DNA from: JBBDIP01 sp040880305
GTDB taxonomy: Bacteria; Bacillota; Sulfobacillia; Fermentithermobacillales; Fermentithermobacillaceae
Length of the DNA: 64,000 bases
NCBI GenBank assembly: GCA_040880305.1
Contig: JBBDIP010000049.1
Span: forward strand, 17,128-81,127
Direction: 5' to 3'
Of this stretch, positions 17,033 to 25,706 are shown piece by piece; position 1 is the stretch's first letter; the number at the start of each line of letters is the position of its first letter. The notes under the pieces are model-generated. The model had not been told where the DNA came from, made no database searches, and worked only from the letters and a program-made list of their open reading frames with translations. The translations under genes were made by a program, and so were the position numbers.

Positions 17033-17716
17033 CTACTGCTCTTCGGTCTCCCAGGGCTTCTTGAGGAACCGTTCCAGCCAAAGGACGGGAAGCCCCTCTG
17101 TCCGCCCCGCAATTTCTTCTTCCTTCGACTTTAGGTCCGCCGGCGCGGCACAGAACACCACTGGCAGCCCAATCTGGCGTCCTAGCTCCCTCGCGAATTG
17201 GACGCCCTGCACCACATGCTCCACGGTTGTCTGGTCAGTCATGTGGGTGTTGGCGACCAGGCCCGAAGGCTGGAGCCCCGCAGAAGCCGCGATATTCGCG
17301 ACCGCCTTCTTGGCGTCCTCGACCGTCCTGGTGAACGGCCTGGACGAATTCACAACAAAGAGGCCCTTGGCATCCCGCGAAAGGGCGTCTTCCAGCCCTC
17401 CCAGCACCCGCGCCCCGGTGGGATCGCCGCCAACGTCGACTACGACCTCGCCCGGCCCTTGCTGCAACACCGTGCGCACTCCCTCGGGCAGGACCGGCAG
17501 GTCGGCGTGGCGGATAGACTCCTTGGGGGCCACAACGACTATTCCCTCTTGTATGAGCCGGTCCCGGACGTCCCGCACCCGGAAGTAAGGGGTGACGGCG
17601 TCAAGGTCGACGATTGTGACGGCCTTGCCCTGCCTCGCCAGCTTCACTGCGTAGTTGATGGATATCTCGGTCTTGCCGCTGCCGTAGAGGCCGTAGAAAA
17701 CCGTCACGCCCGGCAA
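17033..17716 (-). CDS. P-loop ATPase of unknown function in the branched-chain operon
   Basis: 227 aa single P-loop domain. Walker A is YGLYGSGKTEISIN near residue 8, then VTIVDLDAVTPYFRVRDVRD resembles the MinD/CobQ/Mrp-type switch region, and EVVVDVGGDPTGARVL resembles a Walker B/switch segment. The remainder (FVVNSSRPFTRTVEDAKKAV, LVANTHMTDQTTVEHVVQGV) is typical of this uncharacterised group. The start is TTG with AAGGAG 9 bp upstream. It is between the second kinase-like gene and korD. A maturation or assembly role is possible but unproven. Confidence 0.8.
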   Translation of the reverse strand: MPGVTVFYGLYGSGKTEISINYAVKLARQGKAVTIVDLDAVTPYFRVRDVRDRLIQEGIVVVAPKESIRHADLPVLPEGVRTVLQQGPGEVVVDVGGDPTGARVLGGLEDALSRDAKGLFVVNSSRPFTRTVEDAKKAVANIAASAGLQPSGLVANTHMTDQTTVEHVVQGVQFARELGRQIGLPVVFCAAPADLKSKEEEIAGRTEGLPVLWLERFLKKPWETEEQ

Positions 17717-17719
17717 TTG

Positions 17720-18694
17720 TCAAGACTCCTTCCGCCGCGGAGTTGAAAGACTACAGTTCGATGATAGAGCCCTTATTCCCTCTCCAATCAGATGCGGCAT
17801 GACCAGGTCCTCAGCGAAGACCAGCAAAGCGGCCCATTTGCGCACGCGGAGTTCGATTCCGGACACGAGGGGGTCCAGCGACGCCCCCGGACCGCACAGG
17901 GCGACACAATCGACCTTTCCCCTAAGGGCCGCGATCTGGCGCCCCACTTCCTTTGCGACCTGATAGGCCATGCCCTGGACTCCGCGAGCCGCCCCTTCGT
18001 GGCCGGCCGCAAGAGCCGCCGCCAGGGCCTCCGCGTCACCGACCCCGGCGTACGAAAAAACTCCTGATCCGGTTTTCAGCTTTGACCGCACCGCCTCCGC
18101 GGCGCCGGACGTTCGACCCACGCCGGCCTGTGTCAGGTAAGATACGAACGACGTAGCCGGGAGAGTGCCCGCCGAGGTAAAGCCAAACGGGCCCTCGCAC
18201 GCTACCGGGTCGGAAGTATCGACCACTTCATGCCCGCTGTGGGCTGAGACCGACACCTCGTCCCCCAGATAGACGGTTATGACGTTTGCCGAGTTGGCGG
18301 GGACTCCGAGGTGCTTCGCGGCCTTCTCGAACGCGCACATCTGCGGGATTGCGTAGAAGTTCCCACGGCGGTCGCACTCCCGAAAGCCCGACAAGCGCGC
18401 TTTCGCGTTTAGTTCCACCCAGGATGCAGGCAAGGCCGTTATGCAGGGGATGCCTTTTGTAGCGCAATAGCTCCCTGCCCTGGCGGCCATGATGTTGCGC
18501 GGGTGCCATGGATAAGCCTGTGCCGGGGGCCCGCCCGGCACGACCACGACCGACAGCGGGCACCCGGCAAGCGACTCTCCCACTTCCATGGGGTCATCCC
18601 CGGAACGCACCGTGCAAACCGCGGTGCCGTTCCCATCGAACACCCCTACCCGAGTGCTGCTGTATCCGGGGTCTATCCCAAGGACCGCGCTCAC
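17720..18694 (-). CDS. Divergent butyrate/acetate kinase superfamily (ASKHA) protein
   Basis: 324 aa. It keeps parts of the butyrate-kinase architecture: LGIDPGYSSTRVGVF at the N-terminus, ACEGPFGFTSAGTLPATSFV in the middle and VQGMAYQVAKEVGRQIAALR later. Compared with the true Buk next door, the N-terminal NPGSTSTKLA motif has become DPGYSSTRVG, and the HLGSGFS loop has become YLGDEVS. Catalytic competence is doubtful. The gene overlaps the upstream dehydrogenase by 4 bp. It could be a regulator, a scaffold or a kinase with a changed substrate. Confidence 0.75.
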   Translation of the reverse strand: MSAVLGIDPGYSSTRVGVFDGNGTAVCTVRSGDDPMEVGESLAGCPLSVVVVPGGPPAQAYPWHPRNIMAARAGSYCATKGIPCITALPASWVELNAKARLSGFRECDRRGNFYAIPQMCAFEKAAKHLGVPANSANVITVYLGDEVSVSAHSGHEVVDTSDPVACEGPFGFTSAGTLPATSFVSYLTQAGVGRTSGAAEAVRSKLKTGSGVFSYAGVGDAEALAAALAAGHEGAARGVQGMAYQVAKEVGRQIAALRGKVDCVALCGPGASLDPLVSGIELRVRKWAALLVFAEDLVMPHLIGEGIRALSSNCSLSTPRRKES

Positions 18695-19755
18695 CTGGAG
18701 AGGAACATCCTCTTCTGCAAAAGGGCGCGGTGGATGCGCTCCTCGGAATATAGGTCGGCGGCCTCGTAGGTCTCGATCCCCTTCTCCTTGGCCATCGCAA
18801 AGATCTTCATCTGAATGTCGTATATCTTGGAGACTCTGGCCAGGGCCCGGCTTTCGCTGTAGCCGCCCGGGTGCAGCTCATCGGCCACGTTAATTACGCC
18901 GCCGCCATTGGCGATGAAGTCAGGGGCGTAGATGATGCCCTTGTCCGCGAGTGCCTTGCCGTGCCTGGGCTCCAAGAGCTGGTTGTTGGCGGCGCCGCAT
19001 ACCACCTTGCACCGCAGCCTGGGGATGGAGTCGTCGTTGATAACGGCGCCCAGAGCGCACGGGGCGAACACGTCACACTCCTGGTCGAGGATCTTGTCGC
19101 TGGGGACGGCGGTGGCGCCAGCCTCAACGGCCCTTCCAACCTTGTCGGCGTAAATGTCGGTTACGTACACCTTGGCGCCGGCTTCGATCAGGCGCTCGAC
19201 CAGGCTGAAGCCGACAGCTCCGACGCCCTGGACGGCGACCGTCCGGCCCTTGAAGCTGTCAGAGCCGAAAGCTGTCTTGATCGACGCGGCCATTGCCCGG
19301 AAAACTCCAAACGCGGTGACCGGAGACGGGTTGCCCGAGGTGCTGGCAAGGCCCGCCACGTGAGTGGTCTCTCCCCGGATTATGTCCATATCGTCGGTAT
19401 TGGTGCCAACGTCCTCGGCGGTGATGTACCGTCCGCCCAATGACTCCACGAACTTGCCAAAGGCCCTGAAGAGCTCCTCGCTCTTGTCTTTTCTGGAGTC
19501 ACCGATGATGACCGCCTTACCACCACCCAGGTTCAGCCCCATGGCGGCGTTCTTGTAGGTCATGCCCCGGGACAGGCGCATCACGTCGATCAGGGCTTCT
19601 TCTTCAGTCTTGTAGGGCCACATCCTGGTGCCGCCCAGCGCGGGACCCAGCGTTGTGTCGTGCACCGCAATGATGGCCTTGAGATCGGAGACCTTGTCGT
19701 AGCAGAAGACCACCTGCTCGTGCCCATGTTCTCCCATCAGTTCGAAGACTCTCAT
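18691..19755 (-). CDS. Leu/Val/Phe dehydrogenase (copy 2)
   Basis: 354 aa amino-acid dehydrogenase that deaminates branched-chain amino acids to 2-oxoacids with NAD. Family signs are HDTTLGPALGGTRMWPYKTE, the catalytic Lys in LNLGGGKAVIIGD, and the Rossmann segment VAVQGVGAVGFSLVERLIEA. Length is typical of leucine dehydrogenase (bcd). A second copy lies 2 kb upstream. It is separated from ptb by 15 bp. Confidence 0.93.
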   Translation of the reverse strand: MRVFELMGEHGHEQVVFCYDKVSDLKAIIAVHDTTLGPALGGTRMWPYKTEEEALIDVMRLSRGMTYKNAAMGLNLGGGKAVIIGDSRKDKSEELFRAFGKFVESLGGRYITAEDVGTNTDDMDIIRGETTHVAGLASTSGNPSPVTAFGVFRAMAASIKTAFGSDSFKGRTVAVQGVGAVGFSLVERLIEAGAKVYVTDIYADKVGRAVEAGATAVPSDKILDQECDVFAPCALGAVINDDSIPRLRCKVVCGAANNQLLEPRHGKALADKGIIYAPDFIANGGGVINVADELHPGGYSESRALARVSKIYDIQMKIFAMAKEKGIETYEAADLYSEERIHRALLQKRMFLSR

Positions 19756-19770
19756 GGCTCTCCTCCCTTT

Positions 19771-20682
19771 CTATTCGCAAAGGCACCTCGCCATGGCCAG
19801 TGAATTGAGTTTCACCACGTGGGTGTCCGCCCTTGAGATGACTACTATCGGCGCAAGAGCGCCTACTATCACGCCGCCCATCACCGCATGCGCGAAGTAC
19901 TGCATGCTCTTGGCAACGCTGTTGCCCGAAACTACATCCGGCGCCAGCAAGACGTCGGCCCTGCCGGCCACGTCTCCCCCGACGCCCTTGATCTCGGCCG
20001 ACTCGGGGGACACAGCCACGTCAAGGGCCATCGGCCCGTCGACGAAAGCCCCCGGGAAGGCGCCTTCCTCGGCCAGTCTCGAGAGAGCGGCTGCGTGCAT
20101 GCTGGCCTCTGAGTCGGGGTTCAGCACCTCGGACGGCGCGAGGACCGCGATCCTGGGGTGCTCCACGCCCATCATGCGGCACACCTCGATGGCGTTCTTA
20201 GCGATCTGGACCTTCTTGTCGAGGTCCGGTTTAAGGACAACGCCGCCGTCGGTCACGAAAATGAACCGGTCGAACCCCGGCACTTCGAGCGCGGCGACGT
20301 GGCTCAAGATCCCGCCGGCCCTAAGGCCGGTCTCCTTGTCGAGAGCTGCCTTGAGAAGGACCGCGGTGCCGACCTTGCCCTTCATAAGCACCTTGCACTT
20401 GCCCTCTCTGACCAGTGAGACGCCCAGCTTCGCCGATTCTTCGGGCGTCGCCGCCGGGACAAACGTGGGGTTCGTTAGGGGTATACCCGCATCAGATATG
20501 ACCTTGCGTATCCGGTCTTCGTCGCCGACCAGATAGGGCGTCACGAAGCCTTGGGCCAGGGCCAGCGCCGACAACGCTTCTGGGTCGAACGCCTCGACCA
20601 GGCTTACGCCGACCGGTCCTTGTCTCCTGACCCGTCCCAGAAAGGCCGAAAACAGCGGGCCGACTTCATTAGCCTTGCTCAA
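19771..20682 (-). CDS. ptb: Phosphate butyryltransferase
   Basis: 303 aa. It transfers an acyl group from CoA to phosphate. Family motifs are VLMKGKVGTAVLLKAALDKE, FIFVTDGGVVLKPDLDKKVQ and LLAPDVVSGNSVAKSMQYFA. The start is placed at TTG 20682, which has GAGGCGG just upstream and gives the normal length. It overlaps the butyrate kinase end by 14 bp. An upstream in-frame reading to 20775 would lie inside buk and is not preferred. Here it likely acts on isovaleryl-, isobutyryl- and 2-methylbutyryl-CoA. Confidence 0.95.
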   Translation of the reverse strand: MSKANEVGPLFSAFLGRVRRQGPVGVSLVEAFDPEALSALALAQGFVTPYLVGDEDRIRKVISDAGIPLTNPTFVPAATPEESAKLGVSLVREGKCKVLMKGKVGTAVLLKAALDKETGLRAGGILSHVAALEVPGFDRFIFVTDGGVVLKPDLDKKVQIAKNAIEVCRMMGVEHPRIAVLAPSEVLNPDSEASMHAAALSRLAEEGAFPGAFVDGPMALDVAVSPESAEIKGVGGDVAGRADVLLAPDVVSGNSVAKSMQYFAHAVMGGVIVGALAPIVVISRADTHVVKLNSLAMARCLCE

Positions 20683-21775
20683 CGGATCGCCGCCTCTCGC
20701 TTTCAGGATAGGTGCGCGGTTGTTCCAGGCCCCGGAGCACGCGGAGCGCTCCCGCCGCAAGGGCCTCCATCTCATCCTCGCCGGGGTAGACCAGGTGACG
20801 GCCCAAAAAAGCGGTGTACTCCTTCACCATGGCGACGAAGCCGGCCGACTTGGCCAACCCGCCGGTTATGACCACGGCGTCCGGCGCTTCAGGGTAGGCC
20901 GCGGACATGGCGCCGATCTCCTTGCCCACCTGATAGGCCATAGCCTCCCAGGGCAGGGCGGCGGGGCCGCCCGAAGCTGCCTGCGCTTCGACCTTCCGGG
21001 CATCCTTGGTGCCGGTGTAACAGAACATGCCGGACCTGGCCGTGAGCGCCCCGGCAAGCTCCTCCAGGTCGGACTCAACCGCAAGGTCAAGGAGGCAAAG
21101 AGCCGGCAGCGTACCAGCCCTCTCGATCGTGAACGGCCCCTCCTCGTTAGAGTTGTTGACATCGCGGAGCCGGCCGCGATAGCACGGGGCGATCGAGAAG
21201 CCGCTGCCCAGGTGAGCCACCACAAGGTAGAGGTCCTCAAGCGGTCTGCCAAGTTCCTCGGCGGCCCTGCGGGCGCAGGCCCGGATATTGAGAGCGTGGA
21301 GCAGGCTCCTCCTTGGAATTGCAGGAACGCCCGAAATGGTGGCCTCAGGCGCGAATTCATCGACGGAAACCGGGTCAACTATGTAGGAGGGCACCCGGCC
21401 TCCCGTGGGCCGGTCGACGTCGCCAACTGTCCAGGCTATGAGCCCGCCCAGGTTGGCGGCGTGTCTGCCGCCGACGTCGTGGAGCAGATCCGCTTTCATG
21501 TACTCGTTCACGGCGTAGGCGCCCGATCTGACGGGCCTGAGAAGGCCTCCTCTGGCTACAATGCAGTCAAGATCCCGCGCGTTCACGCCACATCTTTTCA
21601 GGTACTCGTGGGTGATGGAGATCCGGTGCGGAAGCTGAGACGCGGTATTGTACCGCGCCGCCCATTCTTCGCCCGAGTGGTCAAGCTTATCGACGCATAG
21701 AGGTTCCTCGCCATTGAAGATGGCGAGTTTTGTCGATGTCGAGCCCGGGTTTATGACCAGAATCAGTTCTCCCAT
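20669..21775 (-). CDS. buk: Butyrate kinase
   Basis: 368 aa. ATP-forming acyl kinase with INPGSTSTKLAIFNGEE at the N-terminus, VVAHLGSGFSIAPCYRGRLR in the middle, VNNSNEEGPFTIERAGTLPA, and VVITGGLAKSAGFVAMVKEY near the end. All are standard for Buk. The start is taken as ATG 21775 (MGELILVINPG); a GTG at 21787 touching the previous stop is an alternative. It makes ATP from the branched acyl-phosphate made by Ptb. Confidence 0.95.
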   Translation of the reverse strand: MGELILVINPGSTSTKLAIFNGEEPLCVDKLDHSGEEWAARYNTASQLPHRISITHEYLKRCGVNARDLDCIVARGGLLRPVRSGAYAVNEYMKADLLHDVGGRHAANLGGLIAWTVGDVDRPTGGRVPSYIVDPVSVDEFAPEATISGVPAIPRRSLLHALNIRACARRAAEELGRPLEDLYLVVAHLGSGFSIAPCYRGRLRDVNNSNEEGPFTIERAGTLPALCLLDLAVESDLEELAGALTARSGMFCYTGTKDARKVEAQAASGGPAALPWEAMAYQVGKEIGAMSAAYPEAPDAVVITGGLAKSAGFVAMVKEYTAFLGRHLVYPGEDEMEALAAGALRVLRGLEQPRTYPESERRRSVEQG

Positions 21776-21786
21776 GGATCGCGCCA

Positions 21787-22860
21787 CTATCTGGCAGGCG
21801 CGAGCGTAGCCTTAAGCGTGAGGACCCTTGCGATCCTCTCCTCCACCAAGAGGGTGGCGGCTTTGTCGGTATCTATGCCCTGCTCCCTGGATGTCATGAA
21901 GATCTGCGCCAAGAGAGACGGGATCATCTCGACCTTGGCCTTGCAGCGGTCGTAGTTGTAGCCGTCCAACTCGTCGGCGACTTGGATCACGCCGCCTGCG
22001 TTTACCACATAGTCGGGCCCGTATAGGATGCCGCGCTCCCACAGAAGGGGAGCGTCCTCGGACGTCTCCAGCTGGTTGTTGGCTCCCCCGCATACTATCT
22101 TGCACTTCAGGCTGGGGATGGTCTTGTGGTTCAGCACTCCGCCGAGTGCGTTTGGCGACAGCACATCGCATGGCGAAGAAAGGATCGCGTCGGGCTCAAC
22201 TATGCGAGCCCCCAGTTCGGCCGCTACTTTCTCGGCAGACTCGCGCCGCACATCAGAAACGATGAGCGACGCACCGGCGTCTTTGAGGTGCCGGCACAGT
22301 TTGGAGCCCACTTTCCCGACTCCCTGCACGGCGACCACCAGCCCCTGACAGTCCTTCTTGCCGTAGACTTGAGTGACGCAGGTCTGGATTCCCAAAAAAA
22401 CCCCGTAGGCGGTCAAGATCGAGGTGTCTCCGCTGCCGCCGTACTCCACCGGCAGGCCGACGACGTAGCCGGTTTCGGGCAGGAGCTTGACGAAGTCCGA
22501 CGAGAACGTGCCGACGTCGGTCCCGGTGCGGAACCTCCCTCGCAGGCCTTGTATGAAACGACCGTATGCTCTAAAGAGCAGCTCGTTTTTGTCGGTACCC
22601 GGGTTGCCCCAGATAATGCCCTTGCCGCCTCCGTAGTGGAGCCCCGCCGCGCCGGACTTGAGCGTCATTCCCTTTGAGAGCCTGAGGGCGTCGATGACCG
22701 CCTCGTCCTCTGTCGCGTAGGGGTACATCCTGGTGCCGCCCATGGCCGGGCCAAGCGTGGTGTCGTGAAATGCGATAATGGACTTGAGCAGCCCGGTCTT
22801 ATCGCGGAAGAACATCACTTGCTCGTGCCCTTCTCGGGCCATCTTCGAGAACAGGTCCAA
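21787..22860 (-). CDS. Leu/Val/Phe dehydrogenase (copy 1, first gene of operon)
   Basis: 357 aa paralogue of the copy at 18.7-19.8 kb. It shows HDTTLGPAMGGTRMYPYATE, the catalytic Lys in LHYGGGKGIIWGN, and VAVQGVGKVGSKLCRHLKDA. The start is TTG 22860 with AAGGAGGG six bases upstream. It is the first gene after the -24/-12 promoter. Clear divergence from copy 2 suggests different amino-acid preference (Leu versus Val/Ile or Phe), not testable by eye. Confidence 0.93.
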   Translation of the reverse strand: MDLFSKMAREGHEQVMFFRDKTGLLKSIIAFHDTTLGPAMGGTRMYPYATEDEAVIDALRLSKGMTLKSGAAGLHYGGGKGIIWGNPGTDKNELLFRAYGRFIQGLRGRFRTGTDVGTFSSDFVKLLPETGYVVGLPVEYGGSGDTSILTAYGVFLGIQTCVTQVYGKKDCQGLVVAVQGVGKVGSKLCRHLKDAGASLIVSDVRRESAEKVAAELGARIVEPDAILSSPCDVLSPNALGGVLNHKTIPSLKCKIVCGGANNQLETSEDAPLLWERGILYGPDYVVNAGGVIQVADELDGYNYDRCKAKVEMIPSLLAQIFMTSREQGIDTDKAATLLVEERIARVLTLKATLAPAR

Positions 22861-22908
22861 TTAGATCCCTCCTTGGGTTGGAGCGAAAGCCCTTCGGAGA
22901 TCCGTATG

Positions 22909-22925
22909 AAGCAAGAACCGTGCCT
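22909..22925 (-). promoter_or_regulatory. Sigma-54 (-24/-12) promoter of branched-chain operon
   Basis: Minus-strand AGGCACGGTTCTTGCTT contains GG and GC separated by exactly 10 bases, as in the sigma-54 consensus TGGCAC-N5-TTGC. It is 49-65 nt before the TTG start of the first dehydrogenase gene and directly downstream of the sigma-54 activator gene. A predicted start near 22898 would give a leader of about 38 nt. Confidence 0.85.
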
Positions 22926-22937
22926 TCATCGATGCGC

Positions 22938-22950
22938 GCCTGTGACAGGC
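22938..22950. promoter_or_regulatory. Perfect 13-bp palindrome upstream of the -24/-12 promoter
   Basis: GCCTGTGACAGGC on the plus strand is a perfect 6+1+6 inverted repeat, 13 bp upstream of the -24 element and 40 bp past the activator stop. It could be an activator/Fis-type operator, although such sites usually lie farther upstream, or a small stem in the activator transcript. Confidence 0.35.
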
Positions 22951-22990
22951 CACCAGCTGCTATCCGACTCGATCCAGTATGCAGGACTCT

Positions 22991-24739
22991 TCACATACGA
23001 TTGTCTGTGCCTGCAGCCAAGTGCGCATGCCGGTCGAGCTTGTTGTATAGGGTGCGGATGCTGATCCCAAGAAGCCTCGCAGCCTTGGTCTTGTTGCGCC
23101 CCGCGCTCTCCAGCGCCTGCTCGATGGCGCGCCTTTCAGCTTCCCCGGTAGCGAAGCGCAGCTCGACGCTGTCGGGAGAGGCGGCCATCCGAGCCCACTC
23201 TTTGATCGAAGGCGCGTCGACGATTGGGGGCAGATGTTCCACCCTCACCTCATCGTCCTGGTAGCGCATGTTGATGATAGACCGGCTGAGCACGTTCTCA
23301 AGCTCGCGCACGTTCCCAGGCCACCTGTACTGGCGAAAGACCTCCATGACCGGGGCCGAAACCCGTTCCACCGAGCGGCCGTACTCCTGATTTAGTTTTC
23401 GCAAAAGGACCAGCGTCAGGCCAGGTAGGTCTTCGGTCCTCTGCCTAAGAGGCGGGATGAATATGGGGATGACGTTCAGCCTGTAGTAGAGGTCCTCGCG
23501 GAAGCGCCCTTCGCCCACCAGCTGCTCCAACGGGACGTTTGTCGCGGCGACGACCCGGACGTCGACCGGTATGGGTTTGGAGTCGCCGACCCGCACAATC
23601 TCTTTTTCCTGCAGCACGCGCAAAAGGTGAGCCTGCGAAGAAAGGTTCATGACCCCGACTTCGTCCAAGAACAGCGTGCCACCCTCGGCCTCCTCGAAGA
23701 GCCCTCGTCTGCCGCCTTTCCGCGCGCCTGTGAACGCGCCGTCAACGTAGCCAAAGAGCTCGGATTCAAGAAGGCTCTCGGTCAGGGCGGCGCAGTTGAC
23801 CCTCACGAAGGGCTTGTTCTTCCTTGGCGACGCGCTGTGGACGGCGTGGGCGAAGAGCTCCTTGCCTGTTCCGCTCTCGCCGCGCAAGAGCACTGTCGCC
23901 GAAGTAGCCGCTACTCTCTTGGCCTGGTCAACGGCCTGGGCGGTGAGAGGACTCACGGACACGACCTCGTCGAAGGTGTACTTGGCCTCCAACTGGCGCA
24001 CTATCTTCTTCATCCGGTCCAGCTCATCGTTCAGCCGGGCCATCTCTGATACGTCGTGCACCACGCCGACGGCGCCCTTGAGCTGGTCGTCCACCATGAC
24101 AGGATTGACCGATACCACGACCTGCCTGCGCGCCGGGCCGACCTTCATGAGCACGTTCTTCACCGGTTGCCGGGTACGCAGGACTTGCATGTGCATACTG
24201 GGCTGGCCTTCGGCGATGTCGACCGTGGCGGGTTTCCCGATGATGTCTTTCTCTGACAATCCGGTGAGCCGGGTATAGGCGGGGTTGATGAGGAGTCCGT
24301 TGCCGTCGGCGTCCACCACGGAGATGGCGTCCTGGGTGGCGTCGATAATGGCTGTGAGCAACGACTGGACCTGGCGGAGGTTGGTTATCTCCTCGGCCAG
24401 GTTCTTTACCTCGGTTATATCCCTAAACACCGCGACCGCGGCCACGACGTTCCCATTCTCATCCCTCACCGGCACACGGTTGGTGATAATCTCAGTATCT
24501 CCGACCATCTGGCGCTGGTTGATTTCGACCTCTCCAGTCACGAGGACCCTGTCGAGACGGGTGGTCAAAATGACGTCCCTAACGTGTTTTCCCACCACGT
24601 CCTCTGCCTTCTGGCCAATGATCTTTTCGGCGGAGGGGTTGAACACAAAGATCCTGCCGAGGGCGTCAACCGCTACAATCGCGTCGTGAGTTGCATTGAG
24701 TATGAGGTCCATGAGTCGCGTTCGTGCAAGATCCTGCAT
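22991..24739 (-). CDS. bkdR: PAS-domain sigma-54-dependent activator (BkdR-like)
   Basis: 582 aa. Two PAS domains (about residues 5-110 and 125-235, with DLILNATHDAIVAVDALGRI and AIIDATQDAISVVDADGNGL) precede an AAA+ domain. Walker A is LLRGESGTGKELFAHA, the GAFTGA loop reads DGAFTGARKGG, Walker B lies in AEGGTLFLDEVGVM and the R-finger region follows. The Fis-type HTH ends the protein (NKTKAARLLGISIRTLYNKL). Start ATG 24739 has GGAGGTG at good distance; the longer open frame runs into spo0A. In Bacillus, BkdR controls ptb-bcd-buk through sigma-L, the same logic as here. PAS ligands are unknown. Confidence 0.93.
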   Translation of the reverse strand: MQDLARTRLMDLILNATHDAIVAVDALGRIFVFNPSAEKIIGQKAEDVVGKHVRDVILTTRLDRVLVTGEVEINQRQMVGDTEIITNRVPVRDENGNVVAAVAVFRDITEVKNLAEEITNLRQVQSLLTAIIDATQDAISVVDADGNGLLINPAYTRLTGLSEKDIIGKPATVDIAEGQPSMHMQVLRTRQPVKNVLMKVGPARRQVVVSVNPVMVDDQLKGAVGVVHDVSEMARLNDELDRMKKIVRQLEAKYTFDEVVSVSPLTAQAVDQAKRVAATSATVLLRGESGTGKELFAHAVHSASPRKNKPFVRVNCAALTESLLESELFGYVDGAFTGARKGGRRGLFEEAEGGTLFLDEVGVMNLSSQAHLLRVLQEKEIVRVGDSKPIPVDVRVVAATNVPLEQLVGEGRFREDLYYRLNVIPIFIPPLRQRTEDLPGLTLVLLRKLNQEYGRSVERVSAPVMEVFRQYRWPGNVRELENVLSRSIINMRYQDDEVRVEHLPPIVDAPSIKEWARMAASPDSVELRFATGEAERRAIEQALESAGRNKTKAARLLGISIRTLYNKLDRHAHLAAGTDNRM

Positions 24740-24810
24740 GTAATGCACCTCCGCTTGGTTGTTCGCCAGACGGAGCGCAATCCCTCTATGTAGAAAGTGG
24801 CGCCGGGAGG

Positions 24811-25575
24811 TCAGGCACCCAGTCTCAGCCTGTCGGCCACCATCGCGATGAACTCGGAGTTGGTGGGCTTGCCTTTCGACTGGCTGATGGTGTGGCCAAA
24901 AACCTTCTGAATGAACTCCACATTCCCGCGGTCCCACGCCACCTCGATGGCGTGCCTTATCGCCCGCTCGACCCTGCTGGGAGTGGTCACATACTTCTGG
25001 GCGATAGTCGGGTACAGCTCCTTGGTTATTCGGGACAGGAGGTCGACTCTGTCGAATACCAGGATGATGGCGTCACGAAGGTACTGGTAGCCTTTGATGT
25101 GGGCCGGGATGCCAAGTTCGTGCATGACAGAAGTAACCTTGGTATCCTGCCCCTTCTCCTTGTCACGGACGGTGGGAACTCTAGGCGCCGCGACCGGCCC
25201 CTTGATGAAAAGCTGCCTCAGCCGTTCGGTGAGGATGTTCAGGTCAAAAGGTTTGAGTATGTAGTAGTCGGCGCCAAGTTCCAGCACTCTGTGGGTTATG
25301 GATTCCTGCCCAAACGCGGTGAGCATGACAATCTTGGGCCGCTTCACCTGATCCTGCTTGTCCAATCCCTCCAACACGCCGATGCCGTCCAAATAGGGCA
25401 TTATTATGTCGAGAACCACTACGTCCGGCTCGGTCAGAGAGATCGCCTCCAGTGCCTCAACCCCGTTGTAGGCCACCCCCACGACCTCGATGTCATCTTG
25501 CTTTTCCAGATACTCCCTTAGAAGCCCTACAAATTCTCTATTGTCATCCACAATTAGGACCCGCATCTTCTCCAT
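24811..25575 (-). CDS. spo0A: Sporulation master regulator Spo0A
   Basis: 254 aa response regulator. The receiver domain has VLIVDDNREFVGLLREYLEK and the phosphorylated Asp in VVVLDIIMPYLDGIGVLEGL. The effector domain includes IKGYQYLRDAIILVFDRVDL and the DNA-contact helix SRVERAIRHAIEVAWDRG. The start has GGGGGGAG 7 bp upstream. It is followed by bkdR downstream and preceded by spoIVB, as in Bacillus. Confidence 0.98.
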   Translation of the reverse strand: MEKMRVLIVDDNREFVGLLREYLEKQDDIEVVGVAYNGVEALEAISLTEPDVVVLDIIMPYLDGIGVLEGLDKQDQVKRPKIVMLTAFGQESITHRVLELGADYYILKPFDLNILTERLRQLFIKGPVAAPRVPTVRDKEKGQDTKVTSVMHELGIPAHIKGYQYLRDAIILVFDRVDLLSRITKELYPTIAQKYVTTPSRVERAIRHAIEVAWDRGNVEFIQKVFGHTISQSKGKPTNSEFIAMVADRLRLGA

Positions 25576-25619
25576 CCGTTGACTCCCCCCTGAGCTCTTC
25601 GGGCTGTGTCTGCGGTCTC

Positions 25620-25657
25620 ATTTGACAACATATTCCAGTTGTCATTCTAACTCCTTC
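25620..25657 (-). promoter_or_regulatory. spo0A leader: sigma-H-like promoter and possible 0A box
   Basis: Minus-strand GAAGGAGTT (25649-25657) and CTGGAATAT (25630-25638), spaced 10 bp, resemble sigma-H -35/-10 elements (consensus spacing 11-12). TTGTCAAAT (25620-25628) contains TGTCAAA, one base from the 0A box TGTCGAA. It is 45-80 nt before the spo0A start, matching the known autoregulation of spo0A. Pattern match only. Confidence 0.42.
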
Positions 25658-25706
25658 TGCACAACTTGGCAACACATACCAAGTCCATGTGGTTGGATCT
25701 TCCGCT

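Noticed and set aside
24740..24937. N-terminal extension of the sigma-54 activator
   Set aside because: Overlaps spo0A and lacks a ribosome-binding site; ATG 24739 with GGAGGTG fits the PAS domain start.
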